A stretch of DNA of 30,966 nucleotides from an uncultured Oscillospiraceae bacterium (GTDB lineage Bacteria; Bacillota; Clostridia; Oscillospirales; Ruminococcaceae), in contig CAJMEU010000011.1 of assembly GCA_905212515.1 (NCBI GenBank), positions 1-30,966 on the forward strand, in the 5' to 3' direction. The notes beneath the pieces are model-generated. The model saw nothing but the letters and a program-made list of their open reading frames with translations, did not search any database and was not told the origin of the DNA. Below, one piece after another: positions 8,214 through 16,685 of this stretch. The position numbers and the translations under genes are program-made. Every line of letters begins with the position of its first letter. Position 1 is the first letter of the stretch.

Positions 8214-9242
8214 TCAGGCCAGGTACATATACAAGCAGCCCAGGAACACAAAGGTCACCGTCACCAGGCTGAACACGGAGACGATTTTGATCTCGCTCCA
8301 TCCGCACAGTTCGAAATGGTGATGGATGGGGCTCATTTTGAACACGCGGCGGCCCTCGCCGTACTTGCGCTTGGTATAGCGGAACCACAGCACCTGGATG
8401 ATGACGCTGAACGCCTCGGCCAGGTAGATGATGCCGAAGAACAGCAGCAGCTCCGGGTGGCCCATGCCGTAGGCCACGGCCACCACCGCGCCGCCCAGGA
8501 ACATGCTGCCCGTGTCGCCCATAAAGGTCTTGGCCGGGTAGAAGTTCCAGGCCAAAAAGCCCGCGCAGCCGCCGGCGATGGCCGCCGCGAACAGGGCCAT
8601 ATCAGTATGCCCTACCCAGCTGGAGATAAACATGAAACCCAGCATGCACACGAACGTGACGGAAGATGCCAGGCCGTCGATGCCGTCCGTCAGATTCACG
8701 GCGTTCACCATGCCGATGATGAGGAGGAACGAAACGATATAATACAGATAGCCAAAGTCCACGACACCCACAACCGGCAGGCTGACGGCCGTGTTCAGCG
8801 TGCCGTTCAGCTCCAGCGAAGCCAGGAACGCGCCGGTGATCAAAATCTGGGCCACGATCTTATAGCGGGCCTTCAGGCCCAGGTTGCGCTTTTTCACCAC
8901 TTTGATATAGTCGTCCACAAAGCCCACCAGACCGAAGGCATAGGCCGTCAGCAGGCTGACCAGCAGCTGCACCGTGGCCTGGGAAGCCCAGCCGCCCAGC
9001 ACCTCGGGCACAGACAGCGCCAGGGCCGCGTACCCCAGCACCACGCCCAGCAGGCAGCCCAGGTAAAAGGTCAGGCCGCCCATGGTGGGCGTGCCGTTCT
9101 TGCCCTGGTGCCAGGTGGGGCCGATCTCCTTGATCGTCTGCCCAAAGTGCAGCTTGTGCAGCGCCGGGATGATGAAAAAGCCCGACACTGCCGTCAGGAT
9201 CATCGCGCCGAACGCTGCCGTGAGCAAAGCTATTCTTTCCAT
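8214..9242 (-). CDS. mraY: Phospho-MurNAc-pentapeptide translocase MraY
   Basis: MraY moves phospho-MurNAc-pentapeptide onto undecaprenyl phosphate, giving lipid I at the cytoplasmic membrane. Seen: about ten membrane segments, the early motif GKNGTPTMGG (47-56), a DD-containing loop (VGFVDDYIKV), the NLTDGIDGLASS motif with catalytic Asp residues, and the histidine-rich loop SPIHHHFELCGW. The length of 342 aa fits Gram-positive MraY. The ATG at 9242 has GGGGAGTG about 8 nt upstream, and that site lies inside the end of murF, 6 bp away, pointing to translational coupling. Confidence 0.97.
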   Translation of the reverse strand: MERIALLTAAFGAMILTAVSGFFIIPALHKLHFGQTIKEIGPTWHQGKNGTPTMGGLTFYLGCLLGVVLGYAALALSVPEVLGGWASQATVQLLVSLLTAYAFGLVGFVDDYIKVVKKRNLGLKARYKIVAQILITGAFLASLELNGTLNTAVSLPVVGVVDFGYLYYIVSFLLIIGMVNAVNLTDGIDGLASSVTFVCMLGFMFISSWVGHTDMALFAAAIAGGCAGFLAWNFYPAKTFMGDTGSMFLGGAVVAVAYGMGHPELLLFFGIIYLAEAFSVIIQVLWFRYTKRKYGEGRRVFKMSPIHHHFELCGWSEIKIVSVFSLVTVTFVFLGCLYMYLA

Positions 9243-9248
9243 GTTCTT

Positions 9249-10631
9249 TCACTCCCCGGAGGTTTGCCCCTTGTATTTTTCATAAAAATCACTGAGGATC
9301 GTCTCAAATGCCATGCCGTGGCTGGCTTTCACCAGCACCGCGTCGCCGGGCTTTGCCGCGGCCAGCAAGGCCTCGGCCAGCGCTTCTTTGTCCGCGAAGT
9401 GCACCGCCTCCACGCCCGCAGCGCCGGCCGCCTCGCACAGATGGCGGCTGGCCTGGCCGACGGCCAGCAGCAGGTCCACTTTGTGGGCGGCGCACAAGCG
9501 CCCCACCTGGCGGTGGCCGCTCTCCTCAGCCGTACCCAGCTCGAACATATCCCCCAGCACGGCGATGCGCCGGCCGGGTATCTCCAGCTCCTCCAGGGTG
9601 GCCAGGCCCGCGGCCATGCTGTCCGGGCTGGCGTTGTAGCAGTCCTCGATCACCGTCACGCCCTGCCAGCGGGTCACATGCTGCCGGTGGCCCGTGGTCT
9701 GGAAATCCGCCAGTGCCCGGGCGGCTTTGTCCGCGTCCAGGCCCAAACGCGTGGCCAGTGCGTAGGCGGAGAGCGCATCCATCACATTGTGCCGCCCCAC
9801 CGCCGGGATAAAGGCCCGGCGGCTGCCGTATTCCTTGTCCAGGATGGTGAAAGCCGTGCCCTCCCCCTGCCCGCGGATGTCCGCGGCGCGCACGTCCGCA
9901 TCCGGGTTTTCCAGTGCGAACAGCACCTTGCGGATGCCCCGGGGCGCCGGGGCGCCGGGCAGCAGGTCGTTGTCGCCGTTCACCACCAAAGGCGCGCCGT
10001 CCGGCAGGCCCGCGCAGATCTCCATCTTGGCGCGCAGGATGTTTTCCCGCGTGCCCAGCTGCTCCAGGTGAGAGGTGCCCACAGTCGTGATCACAGCCCC
10101 GCAGGGCCGGGTGGCCAGGGCCAGCTTTTCGATCTCGCCCAGGCCCTGCATGCCCATCTCCACCACGGCGAACGCCACGCTTTCATCCAGCCGAAACAAG
10201 GTGTTGGGACAGCCGATCTCATTGTTCTGGTTGCCTTCTGTTTTCAGCGTGGGGCCGAAGGCGGACAGCACCGCAAAGCAGAACTCCTTGGTGGTCGTCT
10301 TGCCCACGCTGCCCGTCACGCCCACCAGCACGGGGCTGTACCGGGCGCGGTAGTTGCCGCCCATGCGGATCATGGCGTCCAGCGGGTCGTCCACCAGGAT
10401 GGTTTTCTCCGCGGGCACGCCCGCCACTGGATGCTGGGCCAAAATACCCGCCGCGCCGCTTTCCACGGCCTTGGCCGCATAATCGTGGCCGTCCGCCCGC
10501 TCGCCCTTGATGCACACGAACAGGCTGCCCGGCCCGGCGGCGCGGCTGTCGGTGGCCACGGCGGCGATCAACGGGTCGCCCGCGAGGGCGCCCAGCCCTT
10601 CGCACAGAACACTTGATTTGATTGGCTGCAA
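9249..10631 (-). CDS. murF: UDP-MurNAc-tripeptide:D-Ala-D-Ala ligase MurF (TTG start)
   Basis: MurF is the ATP-dependent ligase adding D-Ala-D-Ala to the UDP-MurNAc-tripeptide, the last cytoplasmic precursor step. The Mur-ligase layout is clear: an N-terminal substrate domain with VATDSRAAGPGSLFV, the P-loop GVTGSVGKTTTKE (about 104-116), the central domain with EMGMQGLGEI, and a C-terminal domain with VIEDCYNASPDSM and VLGDMFELG. I prefer the TTG at 10631: GGGGAG lies 6 nt upstream and the start falls just past the murE stop. The alternative GTG at 10682 overlaps murE by 31 bp and has no ribosome site. Length from TTG is 460 aa, normal for MurF. Confidence 0.95.
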   Translation of the reverse strand: MQPIKSSVLCEGLGALAGDPLIAAVATDSRAAGPGSLFVCIKGERADGHDYAAKAVESGAAGILAQHPVAGVPAEKTILVDDPLDAMIRMGGNYRARYSPVLVGVTGSVGKTTTKEFCFAVLSAFGPTLKTEGNQNNEIGCPNTLFRLDESVAFAVVEMGMQGLGEIEKLALATRPCGAVITTVGTSHLEQLGTRENILRAKMEICAGLPDGAPLVVNGDNDLLPGAPAPRGIRKVLFALENPDADVRAADIRGQGEGTAFTILDKEYGSRRAFIPAVGRHNVMDALSAYALATRLGLDADKAARALADFQTTGHRQHVTRWQGVTVIEDCYNASPDSMAAGLATLEELEIPGRRIAVLGDMFELGTAEESGHRQVGRLCAAHKVDLLLAVGQASRHLCEAAGAAGVEAVHFADKEALAEALLAAAKPGDAVLVKASHGMAFETILSDFYEKYKGQTSGE

Positions 10632-10651
10632 AACAGTCTCCCCTTTTGGGT

Positions 10652-12097
10652 TTATTGGCGCAAGCCCTTGCTTTCCAGCCACTCGCGCACGATGCGGTGC
10701 TCATCCAGGTAAATGGTTACACCGTCGATGGCCTGGTAGTCCTCATGGCCCTTGCCGCACAGCACCAGCACGTCGCCGGGGCGCAGCATTTCCAGCGCCT
10801 TTTCCACAGCCGCGCGCCGCTCCACCTCTTTCAGATAGGGCTTGCCAGAGGCTTTCAGCGTCGGCTCAACATCCTCCATTATAGCACAGGGGTCCTCTTT
10901 GCGGGGATTATCCGAAGTGAGCACGGCAAAATCAGCATATTTTACAACCGCGCCCGCCATCAGCGGCCTTTTTTTGGCATCCCGCTCACCGGCGCAGCCG
11001 AACAGCACCACCAGGCGCCCCTCCACGAAAGGCGCGATGCCGGACAGCACTTTCTCGATGGCATCGCCGGTGTGGGCAAAGTCGCACAAAACGGTAAAGT
11101 CCCCGTCGTACAGCACCTCACAGCGGCCCCGCACCCCGTGAGAGGCGGACAGCGCCGCCGCAGCCTCGTGGGCGGGGATGCCCAGCGCAATGGCCGTTGC
11201 CGCTGCCGCCATGGCGTTGTGCACCGAATAATCGCCCGGCATGGGAAAGCGGATGCGCTGGATGAAACTGCGTCCCACCATCTCGAATTTGACGCCCGAG
11301 GCGGACAGACGGATATTTTTAGCCGTGTAGTCCGCCATGTCGTCCTCGGAGGAAAAGGTGACGCTGGGCACCTGGGGCAGCTCCTCCAGCAGACGGCGGC
11401 CATAGGCGTCGTCGCTGTTTACCACCATGGTTTTGGTCTGGTAAAACAGGCTTTTTTTCGCCCCGTAGTAATTTTCAAAATTGCCGTGGTAATCCAGATG
11501 ATCTTGGGTGAGGTTGGTGAACACGCCCACCTCGAATTCCAGCCCCCACAGGCGCAACTGGTCCAGCGCCTGGCTGGAGGCCTCCATCACCGCGTGGGTG
11601 CAGCCGGCCGCCGCCATGCGGCTGAGCAGGGCGGCCAGATCCCACGCCTCGGGCGTGGTATATTTGGCGGGCACTTCCATCTGGTCAATCTCCACGTGGA
11701 TGGTACCGATAAGGCCCGCCTTGTGGCCGGTGCGCTCTAAAATCTGTTTGATAAGGGAGGTGACGGTGGTTTTGCCGTTGGTGCCCGTCACAGCCACCAA
11801 TTTCAGCTTTTTCGCCGGATTGTCAAAAAAGTTCTGGCACAGCAGCGCGTAGGCCTTGCGGCCGTTTTCCACCTGTACCTCGCCGGGCAGGCCCAGCGGC
11901 CGTTCGGTAACGATGCACGCCGCGCCGGCCTCCAGCGCCTTTTGGGCGTAATCGTGGCCGTCCGTGGTGCGGCCCTTGGTGCACACGAACACGGCCCCCG
12001 GCGCCACGCGTCGGGAATCCTGCGTCACCAGGCTCACCTCGCCTTTGGGCAGCACGCCCTCGTGCTCCACGCCGGCAAACAACGTATTCAGTTCCAT
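10652..12097 (-). CDS. murE: UDP-MurNAc-tripeptide synthetase MurE, meso-DAP type
   Basis: MurE adds the third residue of the stem peptide. The P-loop TGTNGKTTVTS lies at 104-114, the central domain shows NLTQDHLDYHG and the lysine region YGAKKSLF, and the specificity motif is DNPRKEDP (396-403). The DNPR form marks enzymes that add meso-diaminopimelate rather than L-lysine, so the wall is predicted to be mDAP-type. I take ATG 12097 (MELNTLFAG), preceded by GAAGGGA at 7 nt; a TTG at 12121 could extend it by 8 residues. Length is 481 aa. The usual YAHTP motif reads FAHTG here, a small deviation. It lies 37 bp after ftsI and 20 bp before murF. Confidence 0.96.
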   Translation of the reverse strand: MELNTLFAGVEHEGVLPKGEVSLVTQDSRRVAPGAVFVCTKGRTTDGHDYAQKALEAGAACIVTERPLGLPGEVQVENGRKAYALLCQNFFDNPAKKLKLVAVTGTNGKTTVTSLIKQILERTGHKAGLIGTIHVEIDQMEVPAKYTTPEAWDLAALLSRMAAAGCTHAVMEASSQALDQLRLWGLEFEVGVFTNLTQDHLDYHGNFENYYGAKKSLFYQTKTMVVNSDDAYGRRLLEELPQVPSVTFSSEDDMADYTAKNIRLSASGVKFEMVGRSFIQRIRFPMPGDYSVHNAMAAAATAIALGIPAHEAAAALSASHGVRGRCEVLYDGDFTVLCDFAHTGDAIEKVLSGIAPFVEGRLVVLFGCAGERDAKKRPLMAGAVVKYADFAVLTSDNPRKEDPCAIMEDVEPTLKASGKPYLKEVERRAAVEKALEMLRPGDVLVLCGKGHEDYQAIDGVTIYLDEHRIVREWLESKGLRQ

Positions 12098-12134
12098 CTG
12101 GAGATCCCTTCTCTCGCTCAAAAAGTCTTCTTTC

Positions 12135-14456
12135 CTATTCAGTCAAAATCGGGTTGCCGAACTGTACTACCACCACCGTCCCGGCGGGCACCTCTGTCCC
12201 CTCGGCCACGCTTTGGTACACAGCGCACATGACCGCGTCGTTATAATCTGCGCCCGAGGCCAGCATGTTCAGCTTGGCGGCCTTCAGTGCAGCCTGGGCG
12301 GCTTTGCCGCTCATACCCGTCACATTGGGCATCACCACGGTCATCTCCGCCCCTTCCTGGGTGTACAGGACGATGGTGGAACCGGGCATCACCTTGGTGC
12401 CTGCGGCCGGGAACTGGGCCACCACCTCGGTGCCCTCGCCCACTTGTTCGTAATCAAAGCCCTGCTGTACCAGCGCGGTGCCGGCCGCAGTGGCCTCCTG
12501 GCCGGTCAGGCTGGGCACGCTCACCTCCAGCAGCGCCGCCTCTTCCGCGGTATACTCGGGCGCGTAGCCCAGGTACGGCAGCACTTCTTTCATGATCTTC
12601 TGTACGGCGGGGCCGCACAGGCTGCCGCCGAAACTGGTGGTGGAGTGCGGCTCATCCAGGAACACCAGCACGGCGATCTCCGGATTGTCGGCCGGCGCGA
12701 AACCGCAGAAGGAAGCCACATAGGTCTGCTGGCTGTCGTCGCCCTGGATGCCCTGGTTCTTCTGGCTGGTGCCGGACTTACCGCCCACCTTGTAACCGGC
12801 CACATAGGCCTTATTGCCGTGTCCGTTGGATACGCTCTCCTGCAAAATGGCGCAGATGGCCTTGCTCACATCCTCGCTGATGACCTGGCGCTTGACGGTG
12901 GTGCCAATGTTCTGCACCACGTTGCCCTGGGCGTCCAGCACCTGCTTCACCACGTGAGGCTGCACTACCTTGCCGCCGTTCACCACAGTGGCGATGGCGC
13001 TGATCATCTGGATGGGCGTGACGGACGTGGTCTGGCCGAAGGCAGAAGATGCCAGATCCACAGGGGTTTGTTTCATTCGTTCCCGGGACGCCGTCTGCGT
13101 TAAGGCTTCGTCATCCATGTCGATGCCCGTGCGCTCCTTGAAGCCGAAAGCCTCCAGGTAATCCTGAAAGATGTCCGTGCCAATGGACACGCCCAATTGA
13201 ACATAGAATGGGTTGCAGGACACATTGAGGGCGTCCGGCAGGGCGATGGGCCCCGTGGGGTGATGGCCCGCGCAGGCATAGGTGTGGCCCATATAGGTGT
13301 AGCTGCCTGCGCAGTTGAAGGTGGTCTGCAGGCTGGCTATGCCGCTGTCCAGCGCAATGGCCGTGGTGACGGGCTTGAATACCGAGCCGGGGTAATAGAT
13401 GTCGGACACGGCCTTATTGCGCCATTGGGCAAACCATGCCTCGCTCTGGGCTTTTGTCCTTGCGTCCCCCTCCAGAGTATCCACATAGGCGGCCACCGTG
13501 GGGTCCACAATGGTGTAGGGGTCGTTCAGGTCGTAATCCGGCTTGGTACTCATGGCCAGGATCTCGCCGGTGTTCACGTTCATCACAATGCCCACGCCGC
13601 GGTTGGTCACATTGTTCTGCACAATGGCGGCCGAAAGCTGTTTTTCCACCACCTGCTGGTTAGTCGCGTCGATGGTCAGCACCAGGCTGCTGCCGTCCTC
13701 GGCCTCGTACATGGTCTCATTTTCCGTGCCGGGCAAATCGTAGCCCACGGCATTCTTGGGGCGCACCACACGGCCGGGGGTGCCTTTCAGGGTGTCGTTG
13801 TAGCGCCGCTCCAACCCCAGCACACCGTCGCCGTCCGCGTTGATGAAGCCCAGCACCGTGGAGGCAAAATTCCCGTAGGGATAATAGCGTTTTGAGTCCT
13901 GCACCAGGCTGATACCGGCGATCTTGTTGGTCTCGTGGGCGGCGTTGAAATCGCTGATGTACTGGGTCAGTTCATTGGCCAGCGGCTTTTCGATCTGGCG
14001 TTTGATCATCTGATAAGTAGAGTATTCCCCGTTGTCCTTCTGTTTCGTCAGCTTGGCCAGCACGCTTTCCGCGTCCAGGTCCAGCATGCTGGCCAGTTCC
14101 GCGGCCAGCTTGTAAGTGTCGGTATCCGCCAGATGCAGATCCCGGGGCGAGGCCACTACGTTCCACACCGGCGAGGACTGGGCCAGCACTTTGATGTTGG
14201 GGTCGGATATGGTGCCGCGGTTGGGGGCGATGGTCTCGTCCGCCATCTGCTGGTTGATGGCCGCGGAACTGTACTTTTCCGTGTCGCGGATCTGATAAGT
14301 GGTCAGCACATAGACCAGCAGCCCAAAAAACACCACCAGTGCGCCGGCCACCACGCCCGCGCGAATGCGCATGCTGCGCGTCACCGCGTTTTGCGGCTGA
14401 TGGGGGTCGGGGCGCTGTGCGCCGCTGTGATTTGATTGATCGTGTCGTTCTTTCAT
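12135..14456 (-). CDS. ftsI: Class B penicillin-binding protein with two PASTA domains (FtsI/PBP2B/SpoVD type)
   Basis: This is the septal transpeptidase that crosslinks new peptidoglycan outside the membrane, working with FtsW. After a short cytoplasmic part comes one membrane helix (AGVVAGALVVFFGLLVYVL), a dimerisation domain with APNRGTISD, then the transpeptidase domain with SVFK (catalytic Ser at about 358), SCN (about 413-415) and KSGT (about 560-563). Two PASTA domains end the protein, beginning VSVPSLTGQEATAAG and VVMPNVTGMSGKAAQ, as in Bacillus PBP2B (SpoVD has one). I choose ATG 14456 (GGGTGGG 6 nt upstream), giving 773 aa. A GTG at 14528 adds 24 residues but lies in the stem of a strong hairpin. 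Neighbours ftsL and murE fit. Confidence 0.94.
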   Translation of the reverse strand: MKERHDQSNHSGAQRPDPHQPQNAVTRSMRIRAGVVAGALVVFFGLLVYVLTTYQIRDTEKYSSAAINQQMADETIAPNRGTISDPNIKVLAQSSPVWNVVASPRDLHLADTDTYKLAAELASMLDLDAESVLAKLTKQKDNGEYSTYQMIKRQIEKPLANELTQYISDFNAAHETNKIAGISLVQDSKRYYPYGNFASTVLGFINADGDGVLGLERRYNDTLKGTPGRVVRPKNAVGYDLPGTENETMYEAEDGSSLVLTIDATNQQVVEKQLSAAIVQNNVTNRGVGIVMNVNTGEILAMSTKPDYDLNDPYTIVDPTVAAYVDTLEGDARTKAQSEAWFAQWRNKAVSDIYYPGSVFKPVTTAIALDSGIASLQTTFNCAGSYTYMGHTYACAGHHPTGPIALPDALNVSCNPFYVQLGVSIGTDIFQDYLEAFGFKERTGIDMDDEALTQTASRERMKQTPVDLASSAFGQTTSVTPIQMISAIATVVNGGKVVQPHVVKQVLDAQGNVVQNIGTTVKRQVISEDVSKAICAILQESVSNGHGNKAYVAGYKVGGKSGTSQKNQGIQGDDSQQTYVASFCGFAPADNPEIAVLVFLDEPHSTTSFGGSLCGPAVQKIMKEVLPYLGYAPEYTAEEAALLEVSVPSLTGQEATAAGTALVQQGFDYEQVGEGTEVVAQFPAAGTKVMPGSTIVLYTQEGAEMTVVMPNVTGMSGKAAQAALKAAKLNMLASGADYNDAVMCAVYQSVAEGTEVPAGTVVVVQFGNPILTE

Positions 14457-14514
14457 GCTGTTCCCACCCGGTCCTTTTTCGTCCTCTCCCGCCGCTTTGC
14501 GGCCGCATAGAAAG

Positions 14515-14557
14515 ACACCGCGTTTCACGCGTAGCAGCCCCTGTGAAAGCGCGGTGT
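14515..14557 (-). promoter_or_regulatory. Strong hairpin between ftsL and ftsI
   Basis: ACACCGCGTTTCAC (14515-14528) pairs with GTGAAAGCGCGGTGT (14543-14557), 14 bp with one bulged base and a 14-nt loop. It fills the 115-bp gap between ftsL and ftsI, an unusually large gap in this tight operon. No U-run follows, so classic termination is unlikely. It buries the upstream GTG at 14528, which supports the ATG at 14456 as the ftsI start. Confidence 0.5.
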
Positions 14558-14571
14558 TAATCAGTACGCTT

Positions 14572-15057
14572 TTAAGATGTGAAGTATTCCATCATGCTCA
14601 GGAAGCCTTTGGTCACGGTATCGGTAAATTTCCCAAGGCCTGTTTTGCTGCGGGTGATGGTGTTTTGCTGGTCCCCGTACACGTAGTACACCTGGCTTTT
14701 GTCCATCTTGGTCAGCCCCAGCTTGCTGGTGGCGTACTCCTCCACCGCGCTGATGTTGGTCTTCATCTCGATCTGGTTGCTCAGATAGGTGTAATCGTCC
14801 TTCAGCTCTTTCAGCTGATCCTCCTGCACCTTGATGCCGGAGGCAAGCTCCGTGGCTGCCGCCTGGGCATACAGCACGCTGCACACCAGCGCCAGGAACA
14901 CGGCCGCCACCGCCACGATCTTGACAGCGGCAAAGTCGATTTTGCCCAGCAGTTTTTTCTTCTTCGGGTTTTTCACCACGCGCAGCGGCTGGCGCTCCCG
15001 CTCCTCTCGCGGGGCGAATACGCTCAGGTCATACGCCGCGCCGTTCACTTCGTTCAT
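14572..15057 (-). CDS. ftsL: FtsL-type septum formation protein
   Basis: FtsL is a small bitopic membrane protein which, with DivIC/FtsB and FtsQ, activates septal peptidoglycan synthesis. The 161-aa protein has a basic cytoplasmic N-terminus (NPKKKKLLGK), one membrane helix at about 44-64, then a heptad-rich coiled coil (66-105, LASGIKVQEDQLKELKDDY) and the segment EEYATSKLGLTKMDKSQVYYV typical of FtsL/DivIC proteins. FtsL is poorly conserved, so the name rests on topology plus its place between rsmH and ftsI. The ATG at 15057 has GAGGAGGG. It lies 52 bp after rsmH. Confidence 0.87.
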   Translation of the reverse strand: MNEVNGAAYDLSVFAPREERERQPLRVVKNPKKKKLLGKIDFAAVKIVAVAAVFLALVCSVLYAQAAATELASGIKVQEDQLKELKDDYTYLSNQIEMKTNISAVEEYATSKLGLTKMDKSQVYYVYGDQQNTITRSKTGLGKFTDTVTKGFLSMMEYFTS

Positions 15058-15109
15058 GGCGGCCCCTCCTCTTCTCTTCCCGGCCGGCGCGCGGGCGCAG
15101 ACCGTTTTA

Positions 15110-16033
15110 TTATAACTTCTCCAACACGCGAAGTTTCGCGCTTCTTGCGCGCCGGTTTTCTTCCTGTTCTGCCGGCGCCGCCTCGATGGGCTTTTTGGTG
15201 ATCAATTTCGCCTTCGCCTTGCCGCCGCACACGCACACCGGGAACTCCGGCGGGCAGGTGCAGGCCGTGGCCCACAGTTTAAAGCGCTGCTTTACCAGCC
15301 TGTCCTCCAGGGAATGGAAGGTGATAATGCAAAAGCGCCCGCCCGGTTTCAGGCATTTGAAAATGGCGTCCATGCCCTCGCTGAGGGCGTCCAGCTCGCC
15401 GTTCACGGCGATGCGCAGCGCCTGGAAGGTGCGGCGCGCCGGGTTTTTGTCCTTGCGGCGCACGGCCGGCGGCAAAGCGCTGGCCACAGCCCCGGCCAGC
15501 TGGGCCGTCGTCTCGATGGGGGCCTGTTGCCGCAGATGCACCAGCTTGCCGGCGATCTGCCAGGCGTAGGGCTCTTCGCCGTACTCTTTCAAAATGCGGG
15601 CCAGTTCTTCCCTGCTCTCGCCGTTCACCAGGTCTGCAGCCGTGGGGCCGGCCTGGCTCATGCGCATATCCAGCGGCGCGTCCCCCAAATAGGAGAACCC
15701 CCGGGATACCTCGTCCAGCTGATGGCTGGAAACGCCCAAGTCCAGCAGCGCGCCGTCCAGCCCCCCGATGCCAAGCTGTTCCAGCGCCTGGTCTGCATGG
15801 CGGAAATTGCACTGCACCACCGTGGCGGGCAGCCCCGCCAGCCGGCCGGCCGCCGCCGCCACGGCGTCCGGGTCTTGATCCAGGCTGATCAAGCGGCCCG
15901 TGGTGAGACGGGACGCGATTTCTTTTGAATGCCCTGCCCCGCCCGCAGTGCCGTCCAGATAGATGCCATCCGGCTGGATGGCAAGGCCCTCGAGGCATTC
16001 TGCGAGGAGGACAGGGATGTGATGAAAACTCAT
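15110..16033 (-). CDS. rsmH: 16S rRNA (cytosine-1402-N4)-methyltransferase RsmH (MraW)
   Basis: RsmH methylates N4 of C1402 in the 16S rRNA P-site region using S-adenosylmethionine. Seen: N-terminal HIPVLLAECLEGL, SAM-binding DGTAGGAGHS (27-36), DLGVSSHQLDE, the helical insertion with NPARRTFQALRIAVN, and the C-terminal motif FHSLEDRLVKQRF. I chose ATG 16033, 5 bp past the mraZ stop; the upstream in-frame extension would run deep into mraZ. This gives 307 aa, typical for the family. A Cys-rich loop (CTCPPEFPVCVCG) near the end is common in Clostridia homologues. Co-transcribed with mraZ. Confidence 0.97.
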   Translation of the reverse strand: MSFHHIPVLLAECLEGLAIQPDGIYLDGTAGGAGHSKEIASRLTTGRLISLDQDPDAVAAAAGRLAGLPATVVQCNFRHADQALEQLGIGGLDGALLDLGVSSHQLDEVSRGFSYLGDAPLDMRMSQAGPTAADLVNGESREELARILKEYGEEPYAWQIAGKLVHLRQQAPIETTAQLAGAVASALPPAVRRKDKNPARRTFQALRIAVNGELDALSEGMDAIFKCLKPGGRFCIITFHSLEDRLVKQRFKLWATACTCPPEFPVCVCGGKAKAKLITKKPIEAAPAEQEENRRARSAKLRVLEKL

Positions 16034-16038
16034 ATGGC

Positions 16039-16458
16039 TTACAGCCCCATTTCTTCCATGGCCGCGGCCAGGGCATGGTCGTCGATATCTTCTTCCAGCT
16101 TGCGCCAGGCTGCGGTGTCCCAAAATTCCGCATAGGAGCCTACGCCAATGATGGTGACATCCTTGTCCAGTTTTGCGTGGCCGCGCAAATGGCCGGGCAA
16201 AAGGATGCGTCCCTGCTTATCCGGCTGCACCTGCACCGCGCTGGCGTACAGGATGCGCTTGAGGTTGCGGGCCTTCACCAGGCTTTTTTCCTCGATCAGC
16301 GCCTGCATGCGGCCCCATTCCTTCTCGGGAAAGGCCACCAGGCAGCCGTCCAGCCAGCGGGTGACGGTAAACGTGGCGCCCATTTCTTCACGGAACTTCG
16401 CGGGAAAGTTCAGGCGGCCTTTGTCATCGATGTTGTAATCGTATTGCCCGGTCAGCAT
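16039..16458 (-). CDS. mraZ: Transcriptional regulator MraZ
   Basis: MraZ is a ring-forming DNA-binding protein that regulates its own dcw operon. Two SpoVT/AbrB-like half-domains are seen, each with a DxxGR motif: DDKGRLNFPAKFRE at 11-24 and DKQGRILLPGHLRG further on. The ATG at 16458 has GGGGTG 6 nt upstream; a longer TTG-initiated frame (16479) is less likely because that ribosome site would lie inside it. 139 aa is normal (140-150). Its operator repeats and promoter lie directly upstream (16485-16550), so autoregulation is well supported by sequence. It leads the operon. Confidence 0.97.
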   Translation of the reverse strand: MLTGQYDYNIDDKGRLNFPAKFREEMGATFTVTRWLDGCLVAFPEKEWGRMQALIEEKSLVKARNLKRILYASAVQVQPDKQGRILLPGHLRGHAKLDKDVTIIGVGSYAEFWDTAAWRKLEEDIDDHALAAAMEEMGL

Positions 16459-16484
16459 CGGCTGCACCCCTTTCCGCAAAATTC

Positions 16485-16509
16485 CCCACTTTTACCCACT
16501 GTCACCCAC
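16485..16509 (-). promoter_or_regulatory. MraZ operator: three direct repeats
   Basis: CCCAC occurs at 16485-16489, 16495-16499 and 16505-16509, an exact 10-bp period; on the transcribed strand this reads GTGGG three times with A/T-rich spacers. Tandem TGGG repeats at about 10-bp spacing upstream of mraZ are the known MraZ binding sites in other bacteria. They lie between the -10 box and the ribosome site, where binding would block transcription. Confidence 0.85.
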
Positions 16510-16521
16510 TTCTGTAGTTCT

Positions 16522-16550
16522 ATTATACGGTGGGCGGCCGGAAAATGCAA
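16522..16550 (-). promoter_or_regulatory. dcw operon promoter (Pmra)
   Basis: On the minus strand TTGCAT (16545-16550), a 17-bp spacer and a perfect TATAAT (16522-16527) form a SigA-type promoter. The expected start site is near 16515, just upstream of the three MraZ repeats. It should drive mraZ through at least ftsQ. Confidence 0.8.
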
Positions 16551-16633
16551 CCACTTTTTTGTGAAAAAACGCCGCAGAAAACGTCGGATCCGCACGAGCT
16601 CACACGGTGCCTGGCGTTTCTTTTTAACGGCAT

Positions 16634-16669
16634 AAAAAAGCAGCCGGCAGGTCTCGCCTGCCGGCTGCT
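16634..16669 (-). terminator. Strong intrinsic terminator of the small gene
   Basis: A perfect 13-bp stem (AGCAGCCGGCAGG at 16639-16651 with its complement at 16657-16669) has a 5-nt loop and is followed on the minus strand by six Ts. It lies 16 bp past the stop of the 35-codon gene and insulates the dcw promoter from upstream transcription. Confidence 0.9.
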
Positions 16670-16685
16670 GTGATCCGTCTTGTGC

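Noticed and set aside
8316..10616. 766-codon open frame on the plus strand
   Set aside because: It lies antisense to mraY and murF, whose motifs are unmistakable. The His/Gln/Arg/Gly-rich product has no recognisable domain; it is an open-frame artefact of high GC.
16560..16633. AAACGCC/GGCGTTT inverted repeat beside the dcw promoter
   Set aside because: The loop would be nearly 50 nt and no gene precedes it on the plus strand, so it is not a credible terminator.
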